A stretch of DNA of 64,000 bases from assembly GCF_016904885.1 (NCBI RefSeq), contig NZ_JADWYI010000001.1:9047224-9111223 (forward strand), written 5' to 3'. Shown one piece after another: positions 25,550 to 34,738 of the stretch. This DNA is from Archangium primigenium. Its GTDB lineage: Bacteria; Myxococcota; Myxococcia; Myxococcales; Myxococcaceae. The translations under genes were made by a program, and so were the position numbers. How positions within the stretch are numbered: the stretch's first letter is position 1; each line of letters opens with the position of its first letter. The notes below the pieces were generated by a model that saw nothing but the letters and a program-made list of their open reading frames with translations, was not told the origin of the DNA and did not search any database.

Positions 25550-26503
25550 CTAGCTACACGCCCCGGACTTGCAGGTCTTGCCGTTGGCGCAGACCTTTCC
25601 GTTGCAGTCCGCGTCCGCGCAGTCGATCTGCGTGTCGCCGTCGTTGTCCCGGCCGTCGTTGCACGTCGTCTCGACCTTGACGCCGCCCGTGCAGGTGCAG
25701 CCGGTGCCGCACGTGGTGCAGTCCGGATCCGCGCAGTCGATGAGCGAGTCGCCATCGTTGTCCTTGTTGTCGGTGCACGTGGTCTCCGCCTTGACGCCGG
25801 AGCGGCACGTGCAGCCACCGGCCGAGTTGCACGACTGGTTGTTGCAGTCGGAATCGGCGCAGTCGATGAGCGTGTCGCGGTCGTTGTCCGCGGCGTCGTA
25901 GCAGATGGTCTCGGCGGGCTGGCTGTTGCGGCAGGCACAGCCCGTGCCGCACGCGGTGCAGTCCGGATCCGCGCAGTCGATGAGCGCGTCGCCGTCGTTG
26001 TCCGCGCCGTCCACGCAGTTGCGCTCCTGCCTGGCGCCGTTGGTGCAGATGCAGGCGCCGCTGCCGCCGCAATCCTTGCCGGCACAGTCCGTGTCCTCGC
26101 AGTCCGTCTTGCCGTCCTTGTCGTTGTCCACGCCGTCCGTGCAGCTCAGCTCCACGGCGACGCCGCCCGTGCAGACGCAGGCCGTGCCGCACGCGGTGCA
26201 GTCGCTGTCCGCGCAGTCGGTGAAGCCGTCCTGGTCGTTGTCCACCTTGTCCGAGCAGTCGACTTCCTTGGCCACCGTGCGCTCGCAGATGCAGCCCGCG
26301 CCCGTGCCGCAGACCTTCTTGTCGCAGTCCGAGTCCTGGCAGTCGGTCGTGCCATCGCCGTCGTTGTCCACCTTGTCCGTGCACACGCTTTCGCCGCACT
26401 TGCGGGCGATGCACGCGCGGCCCTCGCCGCACACCTGGGTGTCGCAGTCCGAGTCCTCGCAGTCGGTGAAGCCGTCCTGGTCGTTGTCCACGCCGTCCGA
26501 GCA
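25550..26503 (-). repeat. Eight Asp/Cys-rich protein repeats forming an 80-residue super-repeat
   Basis: The leading cysteine of each repeat falls at residues 177, 217, 259, 297, 339, 377, 419 and 457. After the first step (40) the spacing alternates 42, 38, 42, 38, 42, 38. The DNA therefore repeats with a unit of about 240 bp made of two unlike halves: the long half carries an extra Cys loop of the CGGSGACIC type, the short half a TACGTxCxC loop. Confidence 0.85.
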
Positions 26504-27031
26504 GTTGAGCTCCTTGCGCAGCACGCACACGCCCTCGACGCACAGGTCGCGCACCGCGTTGCAGATGTTGCCGCACGCGCCGCAGTTGCGCAGGTCCTTC
26601 TGCAGGTCGAAGTCCTCGTCCACCTGACCGTCGCAGTCGTCATCCAGGCCGTTGCAGGCCTCGGCGGTGGGGAGGATCTCGCCCGTGCACGCCTTGGCGC
26701 CGCTGCCCGCCACGCAGGAGAACTGGCTGCCGCGGCACTGGCCCACGCCCTCGGTGCCCTCGGGCCCCGTGTAGCAGGGGTCCTCGCTCAGGTCGTCGCG
26801 CAGGCCGTTGCAGTTGTCGTCCACGCCGTTGCACACCTCGGCGGTGGGCACGCAGCAGTAGCCGCGCTGCTCCGCGCGGGGCGCGCACACCACGCCCGTG
26901 GCGGCGCAGTCCGCATTGGAGTCACAGCTGAAGATGGTGTCGTCCGGGAGCGCCGGCACCCAACACGCCGAGGCGCCGAGCGCCCACACCAGACAGCCCA
27001 CGAGGAAAGAGAACGCCTTGAAGGACTTCAT
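25550..27031 (-). CDS. Cys/Asp-rich repeat lipoprotein with MopE-type metal motifs
   Basis: The 493-residue product has a lipoprotein-like signal (ASAC, C23). Two CNGxDDxCxGxxxD motifs (CNGVDDNCNGLRDD at C67 and CNGLDDDCDGQVDED at C127) match the putative metal-binding motif of MopE-like proteins. From C177 to the C-terminus there are eight repeats of the type CxDxxDNDxDxxxDCxDxDC, each followed by a CxC-containing loop. The Asp ladders suggest calcium or other divalent metal binding, and the many cysteines suggest disulfides, so an outer-surface location is expected. It starts 2 bases after the stop of the PEGA protein gene, with GGGAG as ribosome site. No enzyme domain is visible. Confidence 0.82.
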   Translation of the reverse strand: MKSFKAFSFLVGCLVWALGASACWVPALPDDTIFSCDSNADCAATGVVCAPRAEQRGYCCVPTAEVCNGVDDNCNGLRDDLSEDPCYTGPEGTEGVGQCRGSQFSCVAGSGAKACTGEILPTAEACNGLDDDCDGQVDEDFDLQKDLRNCGACGNICNAVRDLCVEGVCVLRKELNCSDGVDNDQDGFTDCEDSDCDTQVCGEGRACIARKCGESVCTDKVDNDGDGTTDCQDSDCDKKVCGTGAGCICERTVAKEVDCSDKVDNDQDGFTDCADSDCTACGTACVCTGGVAVELSCTDGVDNDKDGKTDCEDTDCAGKDCGGSGACICTNGARQERNCVDGADNDGDALIDCADPDCTACGTGCACRNSQPAETICYDAADNDRDTLIDCADSDCNNQSCNSAGGCTCRSGVKAETTCTDNKDNDGDSLIDCADPDCTTCGTGCTCTGGVKVETTCNDGRDNDGDTQIDCADADCNGKVCANGKTCKSGACS

Positions 27032-27033
27032 GA

Positions 27034-28269
27034 TCAGAAGCTCCCGCCAAACACGAAGTGCAGCGCCATGCCCGGGCTCGCCGGAGCGCCCGCCACGGGC
27101 GCCACCGAGGAAGACACGGGCTCCGAGCGCGCCGGAACCACGATGAGCCACACCAGACTGCCCGCCGCCACCGCGCCACCGCCAGCCATCAGCGCCGTGG
27201 CGAGCGCGTCCTTGCGCTGGGCGGCCAGGTACTCGGTGCGGGTGATCTGCCGCACGCCCTCGGCGTCGGTGGCCTGCCCCACGTCACGCAGGCCCATGCC
27301 GAGCGCCACGCCCGCGCCCACCGCCGCCAGGCCCAGCACCGTGGTGTAGAGCGCGGGCCGGCTGAACACCGAGGGGCCCGAGGACTTCTTGCGCGAGGAC
27401 TTGAGGTTGGCCACCGCGTCCAGGCCCGGGCCCTCGGGCGAGGGGCCATTGAGCTCCAGCCGCACCGCCACTTCCTTCGTCTCGCCGGCCACGAGCGTGA
27501 GCGTCCGCGTGGACGGGGTGTAGTCGTCCGCCTCCACGATGAGCTGCACCTCGCCGGGCGGCAGCTTCGCCTCGACGCTGCCCACGCCCAGCATGCGCTC
27601 GCCCACGCGCACCACCGCCTGGGACACGTTGCACGTCACCTTGAGCAGCGCGCGCGGCCGCGCCAGCTCCGTCACGCGCCGGGCCAGCACCGTGCCCGCC
27701 TCGCGGATGAAGGCGCTGTCGGCCGGCTTGCGGCCCGTCACCGTGTCCGTCTCCACCACGCCCCGGTCACGGTCATACGTCCACAGCCGCAGCGTCCAGC
27801 CGTCGTCCTCCAGCGCCAGCCGCGACGTGGTGAGCAGGTCCGCGTCGAGCGTGTCCGCGGCGGCCTTCATGCACTCGGCCTCCTGGCAGCGCACCAGCGC
27901 CGCGTACTCGGCGCCGAGCTGCTTGCGCGTCTCGGCGGGGTCCGCCGCCCGCACCACGCGGCCCGTGCGGAAGGCGGCCGACTGCAACCACCCCACCCAG
28001 CGCTTGGACACCGCGGCGCCCGCGCGCTCGGGCGTGTCCAGGCCCACGTAGGCCAGTCGCGGCTGCAGCTCGGCGTTCGGGCCCGAGCTCAAGTCCAGGC
28101 CCAGCGAGCCCGAGTCCGGGGGCGGCTCCTCGCCCTGCTCCAGCGGAGCCTGGGGCGTCGAGTCCCCGGAGAGATCCAGCCCGAAGCCACCCTGGGCCCG
28201 GGCGGGCGCCGGGGCCAGCGCGAGGAGCGCCAGCAACAAGGCACCAGACAACACGAAACGGTTAGGCAT
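27034..28269 (-). CDS. Exported PEGA-domain protein with C-terminal membrane segments
   Basis: The 411-residue protein has a signal peptide (cleavage near ARAQ, about residue 25). A central domain shares the general look of proteins measuring or displaying outer-envelope components (residues ~70-220), and a PEGA domain follows (about 225-295: PPGEVQLIVEADDYTPSTRTLTLVAGET). Two hydrophobic segments with small-residue packing (about 325-345 and 372-392) follow. The start ATG lies at 28269. It is upstream of, and nearly touches, the Cys-repeat lipoprotein gene, so both probably work at the same envelope location. No catalytic residues are apparent. Comparable proteins accompany TPR and kinase genes in myxobacteria. 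Confidence 0.75.
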   Translation of the reverse strand: MPNRFVLSGALLLALLALAPAPARAQGGFGLDLSGDSTPQAPLEQGEEPPPDSGSLGLDLSSGPNAELQPRLAYVGLDTPERAGAAVSKRWVGWLQSAAFRTGRVVRAADPAETRKQLGAEYAALVRCQEAECMKAAADTLDADLLTTSRLALEDDGWTLRLWTYDRDRGVVETDTVTGRKPADSAFIREAGTVLARRVTELARPRALLKVTCNVSQAVVRVGERMLGVGSVEAKLPPGEVQLIVEADDYTPSTRTLTLVAGETKEVAVRLELNGPSPEGPGLDAVANLKSSRKKSSGPSVFSRPALYTTVLGLAAVGAGVALGMGLRDVGQATDAEGVRQITRTEYLAAQRKDALATALMAGGGAVAAGSLVWLIVVPARSEPVSSSVAPVAGAPASPGMALHFVFGGSF

Positions 28270-28317
28270 GCCCCCTGTTCTACCCTGAACACCTGCCCGG
28301 CGGGAGCACTCCAGGCG

Positions 28318-29481
28318 TCATCCCGCCCGAGAAGCGAGGTAGCGCGCCAGGGCCTGGGCCTTGGGCACCAGGGTGTCCACCTCGATGAACTCCTCCACCG
28401 TGTGGAAGCCCTTGCCCCGGGGGCCCAGCCCGTCGATGGACGGAATCCCCATGGCCGAGGAGGTGCTCGCGTCCGAGCCACCGCCCACGAGGGGGGACTC
28501 CCCCCGGCCCAGTCCCGACAGATGCGCACACGCGCCGTACGCGTCCATCAGGGCGGCGGACGCCTCGGTGCGCTCCAGGGGCTCGCGCGCCACCCCTCCT
28601 TGGACCTCCACGCGAGTACCGGGCACCCCCGCCGCCGCCTCCCGGGCCGCCTCGTGGAAGCGCTGGACCAGGCTCTCGCCGTCCGCCCGGGTGCAGAAGC
28701 GCAGGTCCACCTCCGCCACGGCCTGGTCCGGCACCGTGTTCTTGCCCTGTCCACCCGTCACCTTGCCCACGTTGACGGTGAGACCGCGCGGGTAGTCGGT
28801 CAGCTGCTGCACCAGGTCCACGAACCGGGCCAGGGCCCAGAGCGCGTTGGCGCCCTCCTGGTGGGCATTGCCCGCGTGGGCCGCCTTGCCATGGGCCGTG
28901 GCCACGGCCATGCCGGTGCCCTTGCGCCGGGTGATGATGGCGTCCCCCGCCCGGCCCGACTCGAAGACGAGGCACGCCTCGGCCCCGGCGATGGCCTCGC
29001 GGATGACGCGCGTGCCCTCGGGCGAGCCCACCTCCTCGTCCGACACCACCACCAGCCGCAGGGGCGGCAGCCGCTCCAGGCCCCCCGCCGCCGCGAGCGC
29101 CTTGAGCGCCCAGGCGATGACGACCAGGCCCCCCTTCATGTCCAGCACGCCCGGCCCGCGCCGCAGCGGCCCGTCCACGCGGTAGCCCTCGAACTTGCCC
29201 GGCGGAAAGACGGTGTCCAGGTGCCCCACCAGCGCCAGCGGCGCGCGTCCCGGAGCCCCCTGGGAGCGGAAGACGAGGTGATCCGCGTAGCGGGTGCTCG
29301 CCACCACCTCGGCCGTCAGCCCGGGAAGGGCGAGCTGCTCGCGCAGCAGGGCGCCGACCTTCCGGCCGCCCTCCGGGTTCTCCGTCCACGAGTTGACCTC
29401 CACCAGCGCGGCGAGGGCCTGCTCCATCTCCCCCACCCGGCCCACCAGCCAGCGCGCCGCCGCTTCACCCATCTCGTGCAT
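28318..29481 (-). CDS. M20 family metallopeptidase (carboxypeptidase G2-like)
   Basis: The 387-residue enzyme has the complete M20 di-zinc site: GHLDTVFP (H, D), LDMKGG (bridging D), SDEEVGS (catalytic E and ligand E), FESGR (ligand) and GKGFHTVEEF (C-terminal His). A dimerisation domain lies between the last two. There is no signal peptide, so it is probably cytoplasmic. Substrates of close relatives are N-acyl glutamates or dipeptides. The start ATG at 29481 has a GGGAGGT site 8 bases upstream; the much longer open frame upstream runs through the opposite-strand attachment-protein and receptor genes and is not coding. It is divergent from the gene at 29668. Confidence 0.9.
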   Translation of the reverse strand: MHEMGEAAARWLVGRVGEMEQALAALVEVNSWTENPEGGRKVGALLREQLALPGLTAEVVASTRYADHLVFRSQGAPGRAPLALVGHLDTVFPPGKFEGYRVDGPLRRGPGVLDMKGGLVVIAWALKALAAAGGLERLPPLRLVVVSDEEVGSPEGTRVIREAIAGAEACLVFESGRAGDAIITRRKGTGMAVATAHGKAAHAGNAHQEGANALWALARFVDLVQQLTDYPRGLTVNVGKVTGGQGKNTVPDQAVAEVDLRFCTRADGESLVQRFHEAAREAAAGVPGTRVEVQGGVAREPLERTEASAALMDAYGACAHLSGLGRGESPLVGGGSDASTSSAMGIPSIDGLGPRGKGFHTVEEFIEVDTLVPKAQALARYLASRAG

Positions 29482-29667
29482 CGTCGGGACCTCCCGCCCC
29501 GCCGGAGGCCATCTCCGGCGGACCCCCCCTGGCATATGCCAGCCCCCGGGGTGGGCGGAAGCCACGACGCCGCCCGCCCGCCCGGCGCACCAGCGAGACA
29601 CCGCCAGCCCGGGGAAGCTTGCCGGGGGCCGGGAGGCTTCGCACCTCAACCCCAGGAGGAAGAACCC

Positions 29668-30102
29668 ATGGCGGATGCTTTGTGGATTCTGGTGGCCAAT
29701 GCGAGCCGGGCCCGGCTGTTCTCGACGGACGAGCGGGCGGAGAAGTGGGACCTGCGCGAGGAGCTCTTCCACGAGGAGAGCCGGCAGCGCTCCACGGAGC
29801 TGCTCAACCAGCCGGACAACCCCAACGCCGGCACCCTGCGCAAGCCCTCCGCGGAGAACGAGCCCAATGGTCGGCAGTCCCTGGAGCATGAGCGCTTCGC
29901 CCGGCAGCTCGCCGAGCGGCTCGAGCAGGGCCTCAACGAGCGGGCGTACGAGCGGCTGGTGATCGCCGCGCCGCCGGAGTTCCTCGGCCGGCTGCGCAAG
30001 GTCATCAGCGACCGGGTGCACAAGCACCTCATGCTGGACATGCGCGCGGACTTCTCGAACATCCCCGCTCGCGAGCTGCCCGACCGCATCCCGCTCACGT
30101 GA
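29668..30102 (+). CDS. Host-attachment-like protein (PF10116-like)
   Basis: The 144-residue soluble protein matches the general pattern of the 'protein required for attachment to host cells' family, which is related to archaeal release-factor-like (baeRF) folds. Typical stretches are WILVANASRARLFS at the N-terminus and LVIAAPPEFLGRLR with a following H near the C-terminus. These proteins are common in non-pathogens and their function is unresolved. AGGAGGA lies 9 bases before the ATG. The 186 bases between this gene and the divergent peptidase gene contain both promoters; I cannot assign boxes with confidence. Confidence 0.8.
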   Translation: MADALWILVANASRARLFSTDERAEKWDLREELFHEESRQRSTELLNQPDNPNAGTLRKPSAENEPNGRQSLEHERFARQLAERLEQGLNERAYERLVIAAPPEFLGRLRKVISDRVHKHLMLDMRADFSNIPARELPDRIPLT

Positions 30103-30220
30103 TGATTTGACGGACTTCCGGGGCCTTCGGGTCCTGGAAGCCGCCATCCGGGCGGCCGTGCGTGGGTCGCCTCGGATGGGCCGACGTCCGCCGTCCCGTG
30201 CCGTGGTAGACCGGAGGCTG

Positions 30221-32128
30221 ATGCGAGTACCCTTGATCGGCACCCTGAAGCTGCGCGGCCGTCTGACCTGGTATGTCACCCTGCTCACGCTCATTCCCCT
30301 GGTGAGCGTCTCGGTCACCGGGCTGACCAACAGCCAACGGGCCATGAGCGCCCAGGTGCACGAGATGCTGCGCATCGAGGCCGAGGGGCTGCGTGACCTC
30401 GTGGAAGCCTCGCTCGTGGAGCGCGAGACGAGCGTGCGCAGCTGGGCCGAGGACGCGCTGCTGCGCGAGGCCCTGCGCACCGGAGACACGCGCGACAGCG
30501 ATGCGGTGCTCGAGCGGCTGCAACTGCGCTACACGACGTTCGCGGGCCTGGTGCTCTTCAACGAGGAGGGCAAGGCCATCTCCGCCAGCACCGAGGCCCT
30601 GCGCGACGCCTTCATGGGTCAGGAGGGGCGGGTGCGCCAGACGCCCTGGTTCAAGGCGGCCCAGCAAGGGCGCGTCACCAGCGAGACCCTGATGGAGGAG
30701 GATCCCATCTTCGCCATGCGGGTGCTGCACCTGGCCGCGCCCGTCATGGAGGGCTCGGGGAAGTCCACGGACGGGCGGCGGCTGGGCGTGCTGCTCGCGG
30801 CGTATGATTGGGGACAGGTGGGCGAGGTGGTGAAGGCGGCGCTGGCCCGGGCTCAGGCGCGCAAGAACAACAGCTTCGCGCTGGAGGTGCGCACGGCCAC
30901 GGGCAGCGTGCTGTTCGACTCGCGGGACGCGGCGGCCCCGCACACGGCCGAGCCCGTCGCCGAGCAGGCCATCAACGGTCCGGACGTGCCGGACGTGGGC
31001 GATGGCTGGCACTTCGTGGCGCTGTCGGACCCGGCCGAGGTCTATGCCGAGGTCGACGCGCAGCGCGTGCACTTCTATGTCGGCATCCTGGTGGTGGGCG
31101 CGGTGGTGGTGCTGCTCACCTACCTGTTCGCCCGCCGCATCACCCAGCCCATCACCCAGCTCAACGAGGCGGTGCGCCGCATCGTGCGGACGGCGGACCT
31201 GTCGCGCAAGCTCGAGGTGTACGGCGACGACGAGGTGGGCGAGCTCGCCGAGTCCTTCCGGCAGATGGTGCACAACCTGAGCGAGACGACCCGCGGCCTG
31301 CAGCGGGGCACGCGCGTGCTCGGCGACACCGTGGCGGCGCTCACCCGGGCGGCCGAACAGGAGCAGAGCAACCTCACCCGTCAGGCCTCGGCGCTGCAGC
31401 AGACCCAGGTCACCGCGGAGGAGATCCGCCAGACGTCCATGATCGCCGCGGAGCGCGCCAGCGCGGTGCTCCGGGTGGCTTCCAAGGCGGAGGAGCTGGG
31501 CCGCGGCGGCGCGCGCTCGCTCGAGGAGAGCATGAGCGGCTTCGAGGCCCTGCGCACCAAGGTGGAGGAGATGTCCGGCCAGGTGAGCCAGCTCAACGAG
31601 CGCGCCCAGCGCATCGGCGGCATCACCCTGGCGGTCAAGGGGCTCGCCGACCGCTCCAACATGCTCGCGCTCAACGCGGCCATCGAGGCGGTGCGCTCCG
31701 GCGAGCACGGCAAGGGCTTCGCCATCGTGGCCAAGGAGATCCGCACCCTGGCCAACCAGTCCATCCACTCCACCACCCAGGTGGGCACGCTGCTCGAGGA
31801 CATCACCCACTCCATCCACAAGACGGTGGAGCTGCACGAGGCGGGACAGCGGCGCATGGACGAGGGCATGACCCAGGCGCGCATCAGCGGCGAGAGCATC
31901 CAGGCGCTCAGCGGCATCGTGCAGGACAACATGAGCGCGGTGCGACAGATCGCCACGGCGGTGAGCCAGCAGAACGCGGGCTTCCAGGAGATCTTCAACG
32001 CCATGACCGAGTTGTCCGGCATGATGCACGACACCATGACGAGCCTCCAGGCCACCCAAGAGGTCACCGGCGAGCTGCGCGACGTCGCCCAACAGATGCA
32101 CGAGATGGCGAGCAGCTACCGCGTATGA
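30221..32128 (+). CDS. Methyl-accepting chemotaxis protein
   Basis: The 635-residue chemoreceptor has two membrane segments (about 15-36 and 284-305) enclosing a ~245-residue sensor domain of dCache type. A HAMP domain (about 305-358) follows, then a long coiled-coil signalling domain with the tip ANMLALNAAIEAV-like sequence (NMLALNAAIEAVRSGEHGKGF). There are no obvious pentapeptide methylesterase-binding residues at the C-terminus (ends SSYRV). The start at 30221 has GGAGG four bases upstream and precedes the first membrane segment; earlier in-frame starts would add a soluble tail. The sensed ligand is not evident. A HAD phosphatase gene overlaps its stop by ATGA. Confidence 0.93.
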   Translation: MRVPLIGTLKLRGRLTWYVTLLTLIPLVSVSVTGLTNSQRAMSAQVHEMLRIEAEGLRDLVEASLVERETSVRSWAEDALLREALRTGDTRDSDAVLERLQLRYTTFAGLVLFNEEGKAISASTEALRDAFMGQEGRVRQTPWFKAAQQGRVTSETLMEEDPIFAMRVLHLAAPVMEGSGKSTDGRRLGVLLAAYDWGQVGEVVKAALARAQARKNNSFALEVRTATGSVLFDSRDAAAPHTAEPVAEQAINGPDVPDVGDGWHFVALSDPAEVYAEVDAQRVHFYVGILVVGAVVVLLTYLFARRITQPITQLNEAVRRIVRTADLSRKLEVYGDDEVGELAESFRQMVHNLSETTRGLQRGTRVLGDTVAALTRAAEQEQSNLTRQASALQQTQVTAEEIRQTSMIAAERASAVLRVASKAEELGRGGARSLEESMSGFEALRTKVEEMSGQVSQLNERAQRIGGITLAVKGLADRSNMLALNAAIEAVRSGEHGKGFAIVAKEIRTLANQSIHSTTQVGTLLEDITHSIHKTVELHEAGQRRMDEGMTQARISGESIQALSGIVQDNMSAVRQIATAVSQQNAGFQEIFNAMTELSGMMHDTMTSLQATQEVTGELRDVAQQMHEMASSYRV

Positions 32129-32727
32129 GCCCGCCCGTGCGCGCCGTCATCCTGGACCTGGGCAACGTGCTCGCCTTCCACGACAACGCCCTGCTCTTTC
32201 GCCGCCTGGGCGCGCGCGCGGGGCTGGACGCCGAGGAGGCCGCCCGCCGGCTGTCGGGCGCGGGCTGGACGGCGGCCAACCGGGGGCTGCTCGGCCCCGA
32301 GGGCATCCGGCGCGACGTGTGCGAGGCCCTGGGCGTGGACGTGCCCATGGAAGAATTCACCGCGCTGTGGAACTGCCACTTCACCCTGCATGACGCCGTG
32401 ATGCCCCACGTGGAGCGGCTGGAGGGCCAGGTGAAGCGGCTGCTCCTGTCCAACACCAACGTGCTGCACGTGGCCTGGCTCAAGCCCCGGCTGCCGGTGC
32501 TCGAGCGCTTCGACCATCTGGTGCTCAGCTGCGAGACGGGCCACGTGAAGCCCGAGCCCGCCATCTACGAGGAGGCCCTGCGGCACGCGGGCTGCGCGCC
32601 CGACGAGGCGGCCTTCTTCGACGACCTGCCCGAGTACGTGGCTGCGGCGAACACCCTGGGCATCCGGGGCCACCTGTTCACCACCGCCGACGCCTTCGAC
32701 GCCCAGTTGCGCGCGCTCGGGCTGTAG
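32125..32727 (+). CDS. HAD-like phosphatase (YihX-type)
   Basis: The 200-residue protein is a haloacid-dehalogenase-fold hydrolase. Motif I is LDLGNVL: the nucleophilic aspartate is kept but the second position is G as in YihX-type sugar phosphatases. Motif II is LLLSNTN, motif III the lysine of GHVKPEP, and motif IV FFDDLPEY. The cap is short (subfamily IA). A sugar phosphate is the usual substrate of close relatives; the actual one is unknown. The ATG overlaps the chemoreceptor stop by ATGA, which makes the two genes one translation unit, although a functional link is not obvious. Confidence 0.87.
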   Translation: MSPPVRAVILDLGNVLAFHDNALLFRRLGARAGLDAEEAARRLSGAGWTAANRGLLGPEGIRRDVCEALGVDVPMEEFTALWNCHFTLHDAVMPHVERLEGQVKRLLLSNTNVLHVAWLKPRLPVLERFDHLVLSCETGHVKPEPAIYEEALRHAGCAPDEAAFFDDLPEYVAAANTLGIRGHLFTTADAFDAQLRALGL

Positions 32728-32834
32728 GCCCCGGCGCCCTGTCCTCGCGGCCATTGTCCGGCCGGCGCACTGTCGACCCGCGACACGCATGCCCAGCATG
32801 GTCTCCGCGGTGAACGCGGTGAAAGGAGCGGACC

Positions 32835-33338
32835 ATGCGGTGGACACACAGGGTGATGGGGGCGGCATGCGTGGGGGCGGGACTGCTGCTGGGCGTGCCC
32901 CAAGAGGCGTCCGCGCAGGGCTACCGGCGGCAATCCGCGGCCTTCTGCACGCCCATCACCTCGACCTATCAGTCCGTGCGCAGTGACGCGGGCGCCCTCG
33001 GCAACGGGAGCACCTCGGTGATGCGGCTCGTCTGTCCCATCCTCGACGACGGCGTCCTGCCCAAGTCGCAGATCCTCTCGACGCTCGTGGATGTGTATGA
33101 CGGCGCGTCGGCGGCCGTCGTGGATGTCCGCGCGTGCGTCAGCTTCTGGTCCAGCATGGGCGGCGCATGCGGTCCCGCCGCCTCCACCAGCAGCACGGGC
33201 ATGGGCATGATGACCCTCTCGCCGAGCCCTGGCGTGTGGAGCACCTACCCCTCGGACTACGGCTACCTCGTCATCAACCTGCCGGCCTTCACCAGCGGCA
33301 CGGCCAGCTCCGTGCACGGCTACGAGTTGTATCCGTGA
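32835..33338 (+). CDS. Small secreted protein, unknown
   Basis: The 167-residue product has a signal peptide (basic start, hydrophobic core, cleavage near ASAQ at about residue 28). The mature part is short, Ser/Thr/Gly-rich and has four cysteines, with SYQSVRSD-like, LVDVYDGASAAVVDVRACVSF and YGYLVINLP segments suggesting a beta-sandwich. I do not recognise a family; similar small exported proteins are frequent in myxobacteria. GAAAGGAG precedes the ATG. The neighbours offer no pathway link. Confidence 0.65.
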   Translation: MRWTHRVMGAACVGAGLLLGVPQEASAQGYRRQSAAFCTPITSTYQSVRSDAGALGNGSTSVMRLVCPILDDGVLPKSQILSTLVDVYDGASAAVVDVRACVSFWSSMGGACGPAASTSSTGMGMMTLSPSPGVWSTYPSDYGYLVINLPAFTSGTASSVHGYELYP

Positions 33339-33360
33339 GCCCGACGCTCGGGAGGATGCC

Positions 33361-33966
33361 ATGCACCCGGTGAAACGACAGGCCGTGCTGTTCATGCTTC
33401 CCGTGCTGTTCGCGGGGACTGGCGTCACGCTCGCGCATTACCTGCCCCAGGAGCCGCTTCCCGTGGAGGACCCGGATCCACCGCGGGAGCCATCTCGGAA
33501 GCACGAGCCCCCGCCCCCCGTCCCACGGGAGGCCCGGCCAACCCCGTCCGCCACCCTCGCTCGGGATGGGGAACACCCGCGACCGGCCGCCTGGATGGAG
33601 CAGCGCCCGACGCGGGAGGAAGCGCGACGGCGGCTGCTGCGCTATCAGCAGGAACGACTCGACCAGCATGCCCGGGCGCCGGGCGATGCCACCTGGTCCC
33701 GAGGCGCCCGGGATGCCTTCGGCGCGGACTTCGCGGCCCTCACCCGGGAGCAGCCCTTCACGGTGCGGGACATCGACTGCCGGAGCCACACCTGTGTCAC
33801 CACCCTGGAGTGGCCCTCCTACGCCGAGGCCGTTCAGGGCCATGCCCACCTGCTGCGACATCCGTTCGCGATGGACTGCACGCGCAGCATCCTGCTGCCC
33901 GAGCCCGAGGACCCCACGGCGCGCTACCAGGCCCGGCTGTTCCTGGATTGCGCGGGCCCGCCCTGA
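33361..33966 (+). CDS. Membrane-anchored or exported protein, unknown
   Basis: The 201-residue protein begins with a short basic stretch and one hydrophobic segment (about 9-26) that is either a signal anchor or a signal peptide. A Pro-rich, charged linker (about 30-75) and a compact C-terminal domain with four cysteines follow: DIDCRSHTC, MDCTRS and FLDC. The paired cysteines suggest disulfides outside the cytoplasm. GGGAGG lies before the ATG. No family is recognised. It follows the secreted protein gene by 22 bases and could be co-transcribed with it. Confidence 0.6.
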   Translation: MHPVKRQAVLFMLPVLFAGTGVTLAHYLPQEPLPVEDPDPPREPSRKHEPPPPVPREARPTPSATLARDGEHPRPAAWMEQRPTREEARRRLLRYQQERLDQHARAPGDATWSRGARDAFGADFAALTREQPFTVRDIDCRSHTCVTTLEWPSYAEAVQGHAHLLRHPFAMDCTRSILLPEPEDPTARYQARLFLDCAGPP

Positions 33967-34045
33967 GCCTCCGGCGCCCGTGACACGCTTCTGTTCCCTG
34001 GAAATCACTGGGAGTACGCTCCCATTCCACGGAAAGAGGTGCGCC

Positions 34046-34738
34046 ATGACGGCCGAAGCGGAGAACCCCGAGGACTCGAAGCTGCTCAAGTTCATCCACC
34101 GGTGGGCGATGTCCCCGGAGGATGCCAAGGAGATCGCGCGCAATTACCGCAAGCAGTCCGAGTCCGCCCATCCCCAGGACGAGCCGGCCCGGCATCAGGA
34201 GCGGGTCGCGGAGAAGATCATCGGCCGGTACGCGAAGCTGTCCGCCATGTCGGGCGGGGCCACGGCGCTCACCGGCGTGGTGCCCGGCATCGGCACGGCG
34301 CTCGCGGCGCTCGGCGGCGGGCTCGCGGACACGGCCGTGTGCATGAAGCTGCAGGTGGACATGGCCTGCTGCCTGGCCGAGTGCTTCGGCTATGACTTGA
34401 ACAAGGAGGACGCCCGGCACCTGGCCTTCCTCATCGCCGCGGGCGGCGCCATCGAGAAGGCGGGCGAGACGGTGGGCGTGAAGCTCGCGAGCGAGGCGGG
34501 CGTGCGGCTGCTGCGCAGCTACATCAAGGGCGCCACGCTCCAGGCCCTCAAGGAGTTCTTCCGGCGCGTGGGCCTCGTCTTCACGCGCAAGGCGCTCGAG
34601 CGCACCCTGCCCTTCGGCGTGGGCGTCGTCATCGGCAGTAGCGCCAACTACGCGCTCACCCGCTACGTCGGCGCCCAGGCCAAGGAGTGGTTCATCCTCG
34701 ACCGCAAGACGCCGCACGCGGACCCCCGGGTTTCCTAA
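34046..34738 (+). CDS. EcsC-like protein
   Basis: The 230-residue protein resembles the EcsC family: a small-residue-rich amphipathic or membrane-associated segment (SGGATALTGVVPGIGTALAALGGGLADTA, about 65-95) followed by helices containing ECFGYDLN. A second hydrophobic stretch with VGVVIGSSANYA lies near the C-terminus. EcsC proteins are poorly understood; in Bacillus one is linked to an ABC transporter. The ATG at 34046 follows GGAAAGAGG. The 131 bases between this gene and the next contain no feature that I can support. Confidence 0.6.
   Translation: MTAEAENPEDSKLLKFIHRWAMSPEDAKEIARNYRKQSESAHPQDEPARHQERVAEKIIGRYAKLSAMSGGATALTGVVPGIGTALAALGGGLADTAVCMKLQVDMACCLAECFGYDLNKEDARHLAFLIAAGGAIEKAGETVGVKLASEAGVRLLRSYIKGATLQALKEFFRRVGLVFTRKALERTLPFGVGVVIGSSANYALTRYVGAQAKEWFILDRKTPHADPRVS

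Noticed and set aside
25550-26503. The regular ~120-bp periodicity as a CRISPR array or DNA-level satellite
   Set aside because: The periodicity follows coding repeats (DNDxD and Cys positions) with variable codons between; there are no identical repeats with unique spacers.
28318-30489. A 723-codon version of the M20 peptidase starting far upstream
   Set aside because: The extra N-terminal part is antisense to the attachment-protein and chemoreceptor genes and is Arg/Ser-rich; the ATG at 29481 has a good ribosome site and starts the enzyme fold.
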